Below the pieces are notes generated by a model. The model did no database searches, was not told where the DNA came from, and was given only the letters and a program-made list of their open reading frames with translations. DNA of 64,000 nt, from contig NZ_FOTC01000007.1 of assembly GCF_900114455.1 (NCBI RefSeq), positions 122,901-186,900 on the forward strand, written 5' to 3'. Positions 45,188-53,163 of the stretch are shown piece after piece (position 1 is the stretch's first letter; each line of letters begins with the position of its first letter). The DNA comes from Halogranum rubrum. GTDB lineage: Archaea; Halobacteriota; Halobacteria; Halobacteriales; Haloferacaceae. Position numbers and translations under genes: made by a program.

Positions 45188-45989
45188 CGAGGAACTCCCG
45201 GAGCCGAGCGGTGACGCTGTCGGCACGCTCGACGAAGAAGAGGTGTGAGCCACCGTCGACGCGCTCGAACGTCGTGTTCGGGAGGCGCGCGGCCAGTCGC
45301 TCGCCGTTCTCGATGGGGAGGACTCTGTCGGCGGTTCCGTGGAGGACGAGCGTCGGGAGCGTGAGTTCCGTCAGTCGGTCGCTCACGTCGAACGTCGCCA
45401 CCGCCGTCGCCTGCGCGGTTCGGGCGTCCTCGTCGGCGTCGCTGTCGAGTCGCCAGTCGACGATTTGGGCGAGCAGGTCGTCGTTCGAAGCGGCGAACTC
45501 CTCGGTCATCGCGGGAGCCATCTTGTACCGAATCGCCTCCCGTTCGTCGAGTTCTTCCGGTACGTCGAACATCTGGGCCTGTGTCTCTGGGGGCGTCGGG
45601 ACTGCCTCTTCGCCGCCGAGACTCGTACAGAACAGCGCCAGCGACTCGGCGCGGTCGTAGTCGAGCGCGTACTGCAGAGCGATCATCCCGCCCATACTCG
45701 CGCCGACGACGTGGGCCGATTCGACGCCCGCGTGTTCGAGGACGGCGTCGAGGTCGGCGGCCATCGTCTCGACGCTGTACGGACCGGGCGGTGCGTCGGA
45801 GTCACCCGTGCCGCGGTTGTCGACGACGATGGTGTCGTACATCTCGCTCAGCGGGTCGCGTTGCCAGCGCCACATCCAGCGCCCGTAGGCGAGTCCCTCG
45901 ACGAAGACGACTGTCTCGGCGTCGTGCGGTCCCTCGCGCTCGTAGCACAACGAGACGCCGTCGTTGGTCGCGTACGCTGCGTGTGCCAT
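45177..45989 (-). CDS. alpha/beta hydrolase (lactonase/esterase-like)
   Basis: A 270-residue enzyme. The nucleophile elbow is HVVGASMGGMIALQY (Ser near 97), the acid is in LVLHGTADRVLP and the His in VDGGSHLFFVERA. The oxyanion strand is VVFVEGLAYGRWMW. The closest style is 3-oxoadipate enol-lactonase/haloperoxidase-type hydrolases. Its end overlaps the acyl-CoA ligase start by 11 bp, suggesting a two-gene operon handling an ester or lactone and then activating the freed acid. Start ATG 45989 (MAHAAYATNDGVSL). Confidence 0.85.
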   Translation of the reverse strand: MAHAAYATNDGVSLCYEREGPHDAETVVFVEGLAYGRWMWRWQRDPLSEMYDTIVVDNRGTGDSDAPPGPYSVETMAADLDAVLEHAGVESAHVVGASMGGMIALQYALDYDRAESLALFCTSLGGEEAVPTPPETQAQMFDVPEELDEREAIRYKMAPAMTEEFAASNDDLLAQIVDWRLDSDADEDARTAQATAVATFDVSDRLTELTLPTLVLHGTADRVLPIENGERLAARLPNTTFERVDGGSHLFFVERADSVTARLREFLDGH

Positions 45990-46133
45990 GGTTGGGTCTC
46001 GTACGGGAGACGTATCAACCTATCAACGGTGAGACGACGCGTCGCTCTGCGTGCCTGCCAAACAACTCGAAAAGTGGGGTCCGTGGTGCCAGCCACGGGG
46101 TCGGCGTCGAACGGTGAGACGGTAAGACGGTGC

Positions 46134-46418
46134 TCAGTCGACGAGCGGGACCGCCGTCTCGTCCCGGCTAGCGGTCGACGCGCCCATGCCGACGGCGCGC
46201 CAGACGTTGGAGCGCGCGCCGATTGGCTCCAGTTGGAGCGGAACGGTCGCACCGACGGGAAGCGCCGTGAGGGTCCGTTCGAGGTCGGCCGAGTCGTACT
46301 CGACGACGTATCGAGTGGCGTTCGAGTCGACCACCTCGACCGTCATCGTGTGATGGTCGTTCATCTCCCGCCTGATGCGTACCATCTCGACATCCTGCTT
46401 CGATTGAGTGTGAGCCAT
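46134..46418 (-). CDS. conserved-type small protein, unknown function
   Basis: A 94-residue acidic protein starting MAHTQSKQDVEMVRIRR. The first 70 residues look like a compact alpha/beta fold (TMTVEVVDSNATRYVVEYD); the tail is unstructured. No motif allows a functional call. The TATA-like sequence GAATTAAG on the minus strand at 46442-46449 lies 24-31 bp before the start, supporting real expression from ATG 46418. Divergent from the ferredoxin gene. Confidence 0.6.
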   Translation of the reverse strand: MAHTQSKQDVEMVRIRREMNDHHTMTVEVVDSNATRYVVEYDSADLERTLTALPVGATVPLQLEPIGARSNVWRAVGMGASTASRDETAVPLVD

Positions 46419-46441
46419 GACTGATTCAGTGGCTCGACACT

Positions 46442-46449
46442 CTTAATTC
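46442..46449 (-). promoter_or_regulatory. TATA-like element of the small minus-strand gene
   Basis: On the minus strand GAATTAAG lies 24-31 bp before the ATG at 46418, the usual spacing for a leaderless haloarchaeal transcript. Confidence 0.45.
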
Positions 46450-46529
46450 CTGAGATGTGTAAGAATAGCGGGAAAATACTGCCGCAACCTACCCCGTGTC
46501 GACAGAAACCAGTGACAGAATAGTGAAGT

Positions 46530-46910
46530 ATGTCTGACGCGACAGTTCGAGCGATGGACGACCCCGACCGCTCTGACAACCCGACCGACGACGCCTCGGT
46601 GACGGTAACGGTTCGGCACGACGGGACGGAGACGACCCTCGAAACGCCACCGGGGACGAACCTTCGAGAACTCCTGCTCGAACGCGGACTCTCGCCGTAC
46701 ACGACGGTGACAGAGCGACTGAACTGCGGTGGGCGCGGACTCTGTGCGACGTGTGGCGTCCGCGTCCGGGCGGGTCCGGACCCGACGCACTGGCACGACG
46801 AACTCGCCGCGCGGTTCGGCTATCCGCGACTCTCGTGTCAGATTACGGTCGAAGCGGACCTCGTGGTGGAACTGGTCGAGGACAAGCGAGTGTGGGGCGG
46901 GAGGGAGTGA
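46530..46910 (+). CDS. 2Fe-2S ferredoxin
   Basis: A 126-residue protein with a plant-type 2Fe-2S domain. The cysteines are in LNCGGRGLCATCGVRV (Cys-x5-Cys-x2-Cys) and in the later RLSCQITVE. The region TVTVRHDGTETTLETPPG forms the first beta strands. The N-terminal 20 residues are acidic, as in halophilic ferredoxins. It is shorter and simpler than the main haloarchaeal ferredoxin, without the acidic insertion domain. It likely carries electrons to an unknown reductase. Divergent from the small unknown gene. Confidence 0.85.
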   Translation: MSDATVRAMDDPDRSDNPTDDASVTVTVRHDGTETTLETPPGTNLRELLLERGLSPYTTVTERLNCGGRGLCATCGVRVRAGPDPTHWHDELAARFGYPRLSCQITVEADLVVELVEDKRVWGGRE

Positions 46911-46945
46911 GTGGCCGAAAGGTGATGTTGCGTGTGTTCGCGGTC

Positions 46946-47344
46946 TCAGTCGGTCGTTTGCGCGTGACAGGTCACGTTCTCGCCGCAGACGTGTACCTCC
47001 GAGCTACTGGGGCTGAACACGTACAGCGTCGCCCCGGACGTGTAGGTCACGCCGTCCTGCGGCGTCGCATCGAACGGGCTACTCGTGAGTCGACCGTCTT
47101 CCGCCGTCGAGATGGTGAGGACGTACGCTCGGTCACCGTGTGCTGACTCTGTCAGCGTCGTCGCGACCCACTGTTCGTCAGCGTCGACGCGGTGAGACTC
47201 GTTGATGACCGACTGACCGCTCTCGGTCGCCAGCGTCACGGTGAACGTTCGAGGGACGTCGTAGCCGTTCTCGACGACGACTCGGTGTTTCCACGGGTCG
47301 TCGTCTACAGGAGTTGGAGTGGCCGACTCACCAGAGACCAGCAT
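46946..47344 (-). CDS. secreted or lipoprotein-like beta-rich protein, probably frameshifted
   Basis: A 132-residue open frame that starts MLVSGESATPTPVDDDPWKH. The Thr/Pro stretch and beta-rich body (WKHRVVVENGYDVPRTFTV) are typical of the mature part of a haloarchaeal lipoprotein. Upstream, from 47393 on the minus strand, a different frame encodes MKRQLLLALCLLSVAGYAGLW and then stops. This looks like the missing signal peptide, with Tyr where the lipobox Cys would be. Joining them needs a frameshift near 47330-47340. Either the gene is decaying, or a sequencing error split it. Two Cys residues (VCGENVTCHAQ) remain in the body. Function unknown. Confidence 0.6.
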   Translation of the reverse strand: MLVSGESATPTPVDDDPWKHRVVVENGYDVPRTFTVTLATESGQSVINESHRVDADEQWVATTLTESAHGDRAYVLTISTAEDGRLTSSPFDATPQDGVTYTSGATLYVFSPSSSEVHVCGENVTCHAQTTD

Positions 47345-47542
47345 ATCCAGCGACGGAGAGGAGACAGAGGGCGAGCAACAACTGTCGCTTCATGGTCATC
47401 TCTTCGAAGAAGACTGGTAAAGTTGTTCACCACCGCCGGCTTCAGCGGTCCCTGCTCACGTAGTTCGCAAGAGAAGTCCGCTCTCCCCGTCCTCGTGAGT
47501 AAAGCGAACGAGGGCTCGTGACGAGCGCAGTGAAGTCACGGT

Positions 47543-47607
47543 GATTTGAATCCACTCGCTTCCGTTCGCTCGCAGTGCTCGCTCACCTCCCGCTCCCTAT
47601 TCAAATC
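47543..47607. repeat. inverted repeat GATTTGAAT ... ATTCAAATC
   Basis: Perfect 9-bp arms at 47543-47551 and 47599-47607 enclose a GC-rich segment with GAGCGAACG-type short repeats. It lies downstream of tRNA-Tyr (minus strand). The ATTCAAATC arm echoes the T-loop sequence of the tRNA and could be a tRNA-derived fragment or chance. Confidence 0.5.
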
Positions 47608-47627
47608 GGGCCGAAGTATCCTTCACA

Positions 47628-47661
47628 TTCAACACCGTTCGCTGCGCTCACGGGTGTTGAA
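47628..47661 (-). terminator. 9-bp-stem hairpin just downstream of tRNA-Tyr
   Basis: Arms TTCAACACC (47628-47636) and GGTGTTGAA (47653-47661) are perfectly complementary with a 16-nt loop. The hairpin begins 6 nt after the tRNA 3' end on the minus strand, so it may help end or process the transcript. No U-tract follows directly. Confidence 0.4.
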
Positions 47662-47667
47662 GTTCAG

Positions 47668-47741
47668 TCCGCTCTCCCCGATTTGAACGGGGGGCAAGCC
47701 GATCTACAGTCGGCTGCTCTGCCAGGCTGAGCTAAGAGCGG
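47668..47741 (-). tRNA. tRNA-Tyr (GTA anticodon)
   Basis: A 74-nt cloverleaf on the minus strand. Acceptor stem CCGCTCT pairs with AGAGCGG, followed by discriminator A. The D arm is AGCTCAGCCTGGCAGAGC. The anticodon arm is GCCGA-CTGTAGA-TCGGC with GTA at 47705-47707. The T arm is CCCCGTTCAAATCGGGG. CCA is not encoded. The C1-G72 first pair is the archaeal tyrosine identity element. There is no intron. It lies 28 bp downstream of the DNA methylase gene on the same strand, a typical setting for integrated or exchanged DNA. Confidence 0.95.
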
Positions 47742-47769
47742 CTACTGACTACTACGCCCACTCTAAAAC

Positions 47770-50055
47770 TTAAGAATTCTCATTCGCCCCGTCGGCGAGT
47801 ATCGATTCGACGACGCGGTCGATGTCCGCTTGGACCGCGGCGAGTGGGGGAATCTCGGTTCGGTTGTACGCCCGCTTCGAGACGTTCGTGTGCTGCGGGA
47901 CGATGTCGTGAGCGCGCTTCGAGAGGCGAGCGAGTCGTCGCTGTCGGTCGGTTCCGGTGTAGCGAGGCAGTGACAACTGCGAGACGAGCGTCTTCGAGAG
48001 ACTCGACTTCCCGCTGGAGGCGACGTCGAGGAGACACCGCTGGTACGGCGCAGAGTTCAAGAGTGCACAGAGGTAGTGCGCCTCCTCGCCGTCGTCGGTC
48101 GCGAGGAACATACAGTGGTCACCGGGGACGACCGACTTCTCGCCCAACTCGGGGTCGTCGACGGTCGAGACGACGACGAAGTGCGGTTTGAACCCGAGGC
48201 GACACCAGACTACCTTGTAGTCGGCCCACGTGTACGGTCCGAGACCGAACAGCGTGTAGAACGGCCCCTCGTCGAACCACGTCGACGAACGAGCCATCAA
48301 CTCGTCGCGGTGAGCGCGGAGATACGCGTACGTCTCGGGTGTCTCGGCGGCCAGTTCGTCCTCGTTGTCCTCGATGGCCTGCCGCATCGGTACCAACTGG
48401 AGGTCGTAGCCGAAGAGTCCGTACTTGACGATGTGGCGGGACTTGAGGTAGGGGTAGACGTGGTCGGGTTCGAGGCAGGATAGCTGCGAGCGGTCGAGAC
48501 CGAAGACGGCCTTCGCGTCGTCTTTGACGCCGTGACGAATCTCGTAGTCACACGCTCCGAGTACCCCCTGTTCGGCGTCCTCGCGAACCCACGTCCCGGC
48601 CGGGTCGTCTGGGTCGACGGGGAGAAGCGTCGTCTCTGTCGTCGTCAGCGACTCGCCTATCGCGCTTTCCGAAGCGAACACGGCTAGGGAGTCGGACCGC
48701 CGCTGCCAGACTCGCATCGGGATGGGAAACGGCGATTCGTCGGCGTCGACGTCGGCCGTGAACCGGTACACTGCGGCGTCGGCACCGACCTGCGTCCCGA
48801 ACGGGTCGAGGTCGGCGAAGTCCTCGACGGCGTCGACCCGAAGCCGTCTGTCCCCGACGCGGAGTTGTCGGAACAGTCGCCCGGCCGGACCGGTCAGGTG
48901 GTCACGCTTGAGAACGAACCCAGCCTGTCCACCGCGGCGGAGATATCGATGGAGACAGACCCACGCGAACGGAACCGAGAGGTCGTCGTTGGCGTAGCCG
49001 AGCAGCGAGTTCGGTCCTCGCGTCGGCAAGAGGTTCAGTTCGTCGACGTAGCGCTCGCGCCAGCGGCTTTTGACCTCGCCGTCGAGGCGGTCCCACGTCA
49101 GCCACGGCGGGTTGCCGACGACGACGTCGACGGTCGGAGCGAACGCTGCGCCGTCGAGACGCGGAACGTCGTCGGTGAGTGCGAGGGCGTCACCGAAGGC
49201 GACTGGAATCGACAGTTCCTGCGTGTCAGCAGTCGGGAATTCAGGGTCGGAGAGAAGGGGTGTGAGTGCGAGTGCGTAGGCCAGTTTCGCGCTTCGAACG
49301 GCGACGGGGTTGAGGTCGATGCCGAACACCGAATCGGTGAGGCGGGCCACTGCGTCGGCGGGTGGGTAGTCAGTCGATTCATCCGACTTCATCGCCTCGC
49401 GTTTGACTTCGATGGCGGCGACGAGGAAGACGCCAGCGCCACAGCCAGGGTCCAAGACCGTCGCCGACGCCGCGGCCGTCCTCTCGGGGAGCGCCAACGA
49501 GGCGACGCCGAACGGCGTGTAGTACTCGCCGAGGGCGAGACGGGCCGAACGCGACACGGCCCGTTCGTACGCGTCGCCGAGAGCCGTCGGGTCGACGCGA
49601 GTGAAGTCGCTTACACCGAGTCTGTCGAAACCAGCATCGGCGAGAACCGACGGAGACAGTTCGTCAGCGACACGTTCGTGGACCGCGTCGAACGAGACCG
49701 AGAAGGCGTCTGTCGTCGCCGTGGGGTCGGGTTCCGAGATGGAGAGGCCGAACGCGCCTTCGAACGACCGGAGGAGGCGAGCGACGGCGAAGTCGAAGGC
49801 CAAGGTGTCGAGAAAGACGTCGCGTGCGACGACGTCGGTTTCGGCTTCGGGAGCCTCGGAGTCGATGCTCTCGACGAAGACGGACCCGTGCTGTCGACGG
49901 ACGAAGTCAGTCCACGTCGTCAGCGCCTCCGTGAGAAGCGAATCGCCAGCGGCGAGAAGGTCGGCACCGACCGTGCGATACGCGACGAGGACGCCGCTCT
50001 CCGTGCCGCCGCCGTGCAGTAGCCGTCGCGCGTCGCTCGCGTCGCGTCCGCTCAC
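47770..50055 (-). CDS. solitary N6-adenine DNA methylase (Eco57I/TaqI-type)
   Basis: A 761-residue protein. Residues 1-140 are a helical N-terminal region. The methylase core has GEYYTPFGVASLALPE, SAM motif I LDPGCGAGVFLVAAIEVK (near 203), VFGIDLNPVAVRSAK and catalytic motif IV DVVVGNPPWLTWDRL (near 315). The C-terminal half (from about 500) is a target-recognition-like domain with HYLCALLNSAPYQRCLL and SSGKSSLSKTLVSQL, as in TaqI/Eco57I enzymes. The nuclease motif of type IIG enzymes is not visible, and no restriction, BREX or phage-defence partner is adjacent. It is thus probably an orphan methylase or a fragment of a lost system. Start ATG 50055 (MSGRDASDARR). Confidence 0.86.
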   Translation of the reverse strand: MSGRDASDARRLLHGGGTESGVLVAYRTVGADLLAAGDSLLTEALTTWTDFVRRQHGSVFVESIDSEAPEAETDVVARDVFLDTLAFDFAVARLLRSFEGAFGLSISEPDPTATTDAFSVSFDAVHERVADELSPSVLADAGFDRLGVSDFTRVDPTALGDAYERAVSRSARLALGEYYTPFGVASLALPERTAAASATVLDPGCGAGVFLVAAIEVKREAMKSDESTDYPPADAVARLTDSVFGIDLNPVAVRSAKLAYALALTPLLSDPEFPTADTQELSIPVAFGDALALTDDVPRLDGAAFAPTVDVVVGNPPWLTWDRLDGEVKSRWRERYVDELNLLPTRGPNSLLGYANDDLSVPFAWVCLHRYLRRGGQAGFVLKRDHLTGPAGRLFRQLRVGDRRLRVDAVEDFADLDPFGTQVGADAAVYRFTADVDADESPFPIPMRVWQRRSDSLAVFASESAIGESLTTTETTLLPVDPDDPAGTWVREDAEQGVLGACDYEIRHGVKDDAKAVFGLDRSQLSCLEPDHVYPYLKSRHIVKYGLFGYDLQLVPMRQAIEDNEDELAAETPETYAYLRAHRDELMARSSTWFDEGPFYTLFGLGPYTWADYKVVWCRLGFKPHFVVVSTVDDPELGEKSVVPGDHCMFLATDDGEEAHYLCALLNSAPYQRCLLDVASSGKSSLSKTLVSQLSLPRYTGTDRQRRLARLSKRAHDIVPQHTNVSKRAYNRTEIPPLAAVQADIDRVVESILADGANENS

Positions 50056-50195
50056 GGTACTCTCCCTACAAGTCAGTCAACTGTGAGCTTAGTCGTGCGC
50101 CCGTGTGTGTCAGGGTATTCACAAGACCGCGGATAATCGGGGCGATAGAGGCCACAGTCGCTTTATCGGAGGGTTTCGTCGTCGTCCCCAGAGCA

Positions 50196-50963
50196 ATGGG
50201 AGACGACCGACAGGCCACGTTCGGCACGGACGGAGAGTTGCAGACGGACACACCGCCGGAGGCGACGGGCGCGAACGACTTCGGCGAGGAGAAGGAGGGC
50301 GACGAGACGAACGGCGGGTACAGTCGGTACGTCGTCTCCAGTCTCCTCCAGAAGGCCGTCCGTCGCTCAGACGAGGAAGTCGCCGCCTGGGCCGCGTGGG
50401 AACTCGCTCGTTCCGGGTTCGGGTGGAACCTCTGGGACCGCTTGAACCTCTACGTCGTCGAGGACTTACGCGCGGGACAAGACGTCGCACTCCACATCCA
50501 GCGATACGAAGAACTCGCCGAGGAGTGGGAGATGGACTCGTGGCGCGGCCGCCTCTGTGGCATTCAGGCCGCACTCGCCGCCGCACGCGCGACCTCCTCG
50601 CGAGAGGCCTCGAACGCCGACGAGTACTTCGAGAAGGTCGCCGCGAAACGCGCCGAGGCGTACGAACGCGGCGAGGAACCGTCACACGACTTTCCGGTCG
50701 GTGACCTCGACATCGACGGGGAGTTCGACGCCGTCTTCGACGGTCACACCGGCGAGGGCAAACGTCGCGGCCGCGGCACCGAGTTCTTCAAGACGCGTGG
50801 CGCGCGTGTCGGTCCAGAGGGCGAAGGCGAAGTCAGCGCGCGCTGGCAGCGACTGTCGATGGTACTCGACGACATCGACTACACGGAGGAACAGATTCGC
50901 CACGCGCTGGAACCAGTCGCCGAGGACGCCAAGTGGGACGAACCGTCGGAAGACGACCGCTAA
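50196..50963 (+). CDS. MgsA/RarA C-terminal-domain-like protein
   Basis: A 255-residue soluble protein from ATG 50196 (MGDDRQATFGTDG). CTTTATCG at 50161-50168 is a TATA-like element 28-35 bp before it. The central region GYSRYVVSSLLQKAVRRSDEEVAAWAAWELARSGFGWNLWDRLNLYVVEDL resembles in style the tetramerisation/C-terminal helical domain of RarA/MgsA, where a Rx-S-DE-AA-W(LA)R pattern is followed by a second helix pair. There is no Walker A or B motif, so the ATPase half is absent. This is pattern recognition only. A role in replication-fork or repair processes is inferred. The gene ends exactly against the stop of the AIR-synthase gene on the other strand (50963/50964). Confidence 0.68.
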   Translation: MGDDRQATFGTDGELQTDTPPEATGANDFGEEKEGDETNGGYSRYVVSSLLQKAVRRSDEEVAAWAAWELARSGFGWNLWDRLNLYVVEDLRAGQDVALHIQRYEELAEEWEMDSWRGRLCGIQAALAAARATSSREASNADEYFEKVAAKRAEAYERGEEPSHDFPVGDLDIDGEFDAVFDGHTGEGKRRGRGTEFFKTRGARVGPEGEGEVSARWQRLSMVLDDIDYTEEQIRHALEPVAEDAKWDEPSEDDR

Positions 50964-51947
50964 CTACTCCCACAGGTCGTACATGTCGTCTCGGACGCCG
51001 CCGGTGTAGTGGTCACCCTCGTAGACGACGCCCGGTCGGCCTTCGGCGTCGGGTTCGTCGACCGTAGCGACGACCGTCGCCTCGATTCCTTCCGCTTCCA
51101 GCGCCGTCAGCGTCTCCTCGGCGTCTTCGACGGGAACCGTCGCCAGCAGTGCGCCCGATCCGAGGACGCGAATCGGGTCGACATCCATCACGTCACAGAG
51201 GGTTCGGGTCTCGCGACGGACTGGTACGTCGTGTTCGGACGCATCGAGGTCGATGGTGACCTCGGAGGCGCAGGCCAGTTCGACCAGTCCGTTGAGCACG
51301 CCGCCCTCCGTCGGGTCGTGCATCGCGGTAGCGACGGGTGAGAGGACGGCGGATTCGGGGAGGACGCTGACGTCGGCGAAGTAGTCGGCCGCGCGTTCGA
51401 TGGTGTCGGTGTCGACACCCTTCGTTTCGAGGTCTGCACGGAAGTCGGTCGCGAGGACGGCGGTTCCCTCGATTCCCGCGCCTTTCGTGAGAATCACCGC
51501 GTCGCCCGGAGTCGCCCCCGAGGTGGGGACGTAGCGGTCGGTCGGTCCCATGCAGGTCAGAGAGAGGAGCGGCCGGTCGAGTCCGGCCACCGTCTCGGTG
51601 TGGCCGCCGACGATGGTGATGCCCAACCGCTCGGCCTCGGCGTCGAGTTGCGCGGTTATCTCGTCGAGCACGTCGACGTCGGGGTCGGGGAGGAGGATGG
51701 TGCTCACCAGCCACTCCGGCGACCCGCCGCAGGCCGCGACGTCGTTGCTCGCGATGGCGACGCCGAGCGTGCCGATTCGTTCGGCCGCGAGCGAGATTGG
51801 GTCGGTGCTGACGACCATCGTCTCGTCGTCGACGGCGACGGCGGCCGCGTCTTCGCCGTATCCCGACCCGACCAGCAGGTCGTCGTTGGCCGCGCCCGTC
51901 CGCGAGAAGATGTAGCGGTCGAGGTCCGCGGGCGAGAGTTTGCTCAT
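50964..51947 (-). CDS. AIR-synthase-family protein (HypE/ThiL/PurM-like)
   Basis: A 327-residue protein from ATG 51947 (MSKLSPADLDRYI). The N-terminal ATP-binding half has GYGEDAAAVAVDD and VSTDPISLAAERIG, then VAIASNDVAACGG. The second half has MHDPTEGGVLNGLVELA and RVLGSGALLATVP. The order and the HDPTEGG motif match the HypE-like AIR-synthase group found in haloarchaea without hydrogenase; the biochemical role is unknown. The short dinucleotide leader and the upstream divergent aminotransferase suggest a shared promoter region between 51948 and 52080. Confidence 0.82.
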   Translation of the reverse strand: MSKLSPADLDRYIFSRTGAANDDLLVGSGYGEDAAAVAVDDETMVVSTDPISLAAERIGTLGVAIASNDVAACGGSPEWLVSTILLPDPDVDVLDEITAQLDAEAERLGITIVGGHTETVAGLDRPLLSLTCMGPTDRYVPTSGATPGDAVILTKGAGIEGTAVLATDFRADLETKGVDTDTIERAADYFADVSVLPESAVLSPVATAMHDPTEGGVLNGLVELACASEVTIDLDASEHDVPVRRETRTLCDVMDVDPIRVLGSGALLATVPVEDAEETLTALEAEGIEATVVATVDEPDAEGRPGVVYEGDHYTGGVRDDMYDLWE

Positions 51948-52080
51948 GCTACCCTGTGTGTGAGGAGTGCTTTTGTGCCTTCCCGTCCGTCGATAGTTTC
52001 GACACTCCATCATCAACTGCTGACCATCTACTTCGACTCCGACCCCCACGGCTAAGCCGGTGCCTGCAAAACGGCCGACC

Positions 52081-53133
52081 ATGCAGATGACACCCGGCCC
52101 GACGGCGGTGCCGCCGCGGGTTCGCGACCGGATGAGCGACCCGATGCCGAACCCCGATATCGAGCAGTCGTTCTTCGACCTCTACGACGAGGTCTGCGAG
52201 AAACTCCAACGCGTCTACGGCACCGACGACGACGTCATCGTCATGGGTGGCGAGGGAATCCTCGGTCTCGAAGCGGCCATCGCATCGACCGTCGCACCCG
52301 GCGACGAGGTGCTGTGTGTCTCGAACGGTCTCTACGGCGACGGCTTCGCCGACTTCGTCGAGAACTACGACGGCGAGGCAACGCTCGTCGGTGCGGACTA
52401 CACAGACCCAATCGACGTCGAGGGTGTCGAGGAAGCACTGGCAGAGGGTGAGTACGACGTGGCGACGATGGTCCACTGCGAGACGCCGACGGGGACGCTC
52501 AACGCCATCGGCCCAATCTTGGAACTCCTCCACGACCACGACGTGCTCACCGTCGTCGACGCCGTCTCGTCGCTCGGCGGCGCGCCCGTCCCGAGCGAGC
52601 ACATCGACATCAACCTCGGCGCGTCCCAGAAGGCGTTCAGTTCGCCGCCCGGCCTCACGACGGTGGCCGTCAGCGACCGAGCGTGGGACGTCGCCGAGGA
52701 ACGCGACCCACGGTCGCTCTACACGAACCTCCTCCCGTGGCGCGACACGAGCGAGATGTTCCCCTACACCCACCTCGCGGCCAACGTCGCCGCACTCGAC
52801 GAGTCACTGTCGATGCTGCTGGACGAGGGACTCGACGTGGCCTACGACCGCCACGAGTCGGTCGCCGCCCACTGCCGAGAACGCGGCGACGAACTGGGTC
52901 TCGACCTCTACCCCGACGCGACGCGGAGTTCGCCGACGGTGACGGCGTTCCACCTACCGGGCGAAGCGAAGCAGGTGCAAGCCGAACTAGAGGAAGAACA
53001 CGACGTCGTCCTCTCGACCGGACTGGGTGACCTCGCGGACGACATCCTCCGAGTGGGCCACATGGGCTACAACGCCGAGCGAGCGAAGGTCGACCACGTG
53101 ATGGACGCGCTGGAGACGGTGCTCGCGGAATAG
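52081..53133 (+). CDS. class V PLP-dependent aminotransferase (serine-pyruvate/alanine-glyoxylate type)
   Basis: A 350-residue enzyme starting MQMTPGPTAVPPRVRD at ATG 52081; GTG 52060 would add seven residues without support. The PLP Lys is in NLGASQKAFSSPPGLT, the region HCETPTGTLNAIGPI binds the substrate, and VDAVSSLGGAP is the cofactor Asp region. The family swaps amino groups between alanine or serine and glyoxylate or pyruvate. The MBL hydrolase gene follows 30 bp downstream in the same direction, probably in one operon. Confidence 0.88.
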   Translation: MQMTPGPTAVPPRVRDRMSDPMPNPDIEQSFFDLYDEVCEKLQRVYGTDDDVIVMGGEGILGLEAAIASTVAPGDEVLCVSNGLYGDGFADFVENYDGEATLVGADYTDPIDVEGVEEALAEGEYDVATMVHCETPTGTLNAIGPILELLHDHDVLTVVDAVSSLGGAPVPSEHIDINLGASQKAFSSPPGLTTVAVSDRAWDVAEERDPRSLYTNLLPWRDTSEMFPYTHLAANVAALDESLSMLLDEGLDVAYDRHESVAAHCRERGDELGLDLYPDATRSSPTVTAFHLPGEAKQVQAELEEEHDVVLSTGLGDLADDILRVGHMGYNAERAKVDHVMDALETVLAE

Positions 53134-53163
53134 TGGAGTAGTAGAGTAGTGGAGGAGTTCGAG

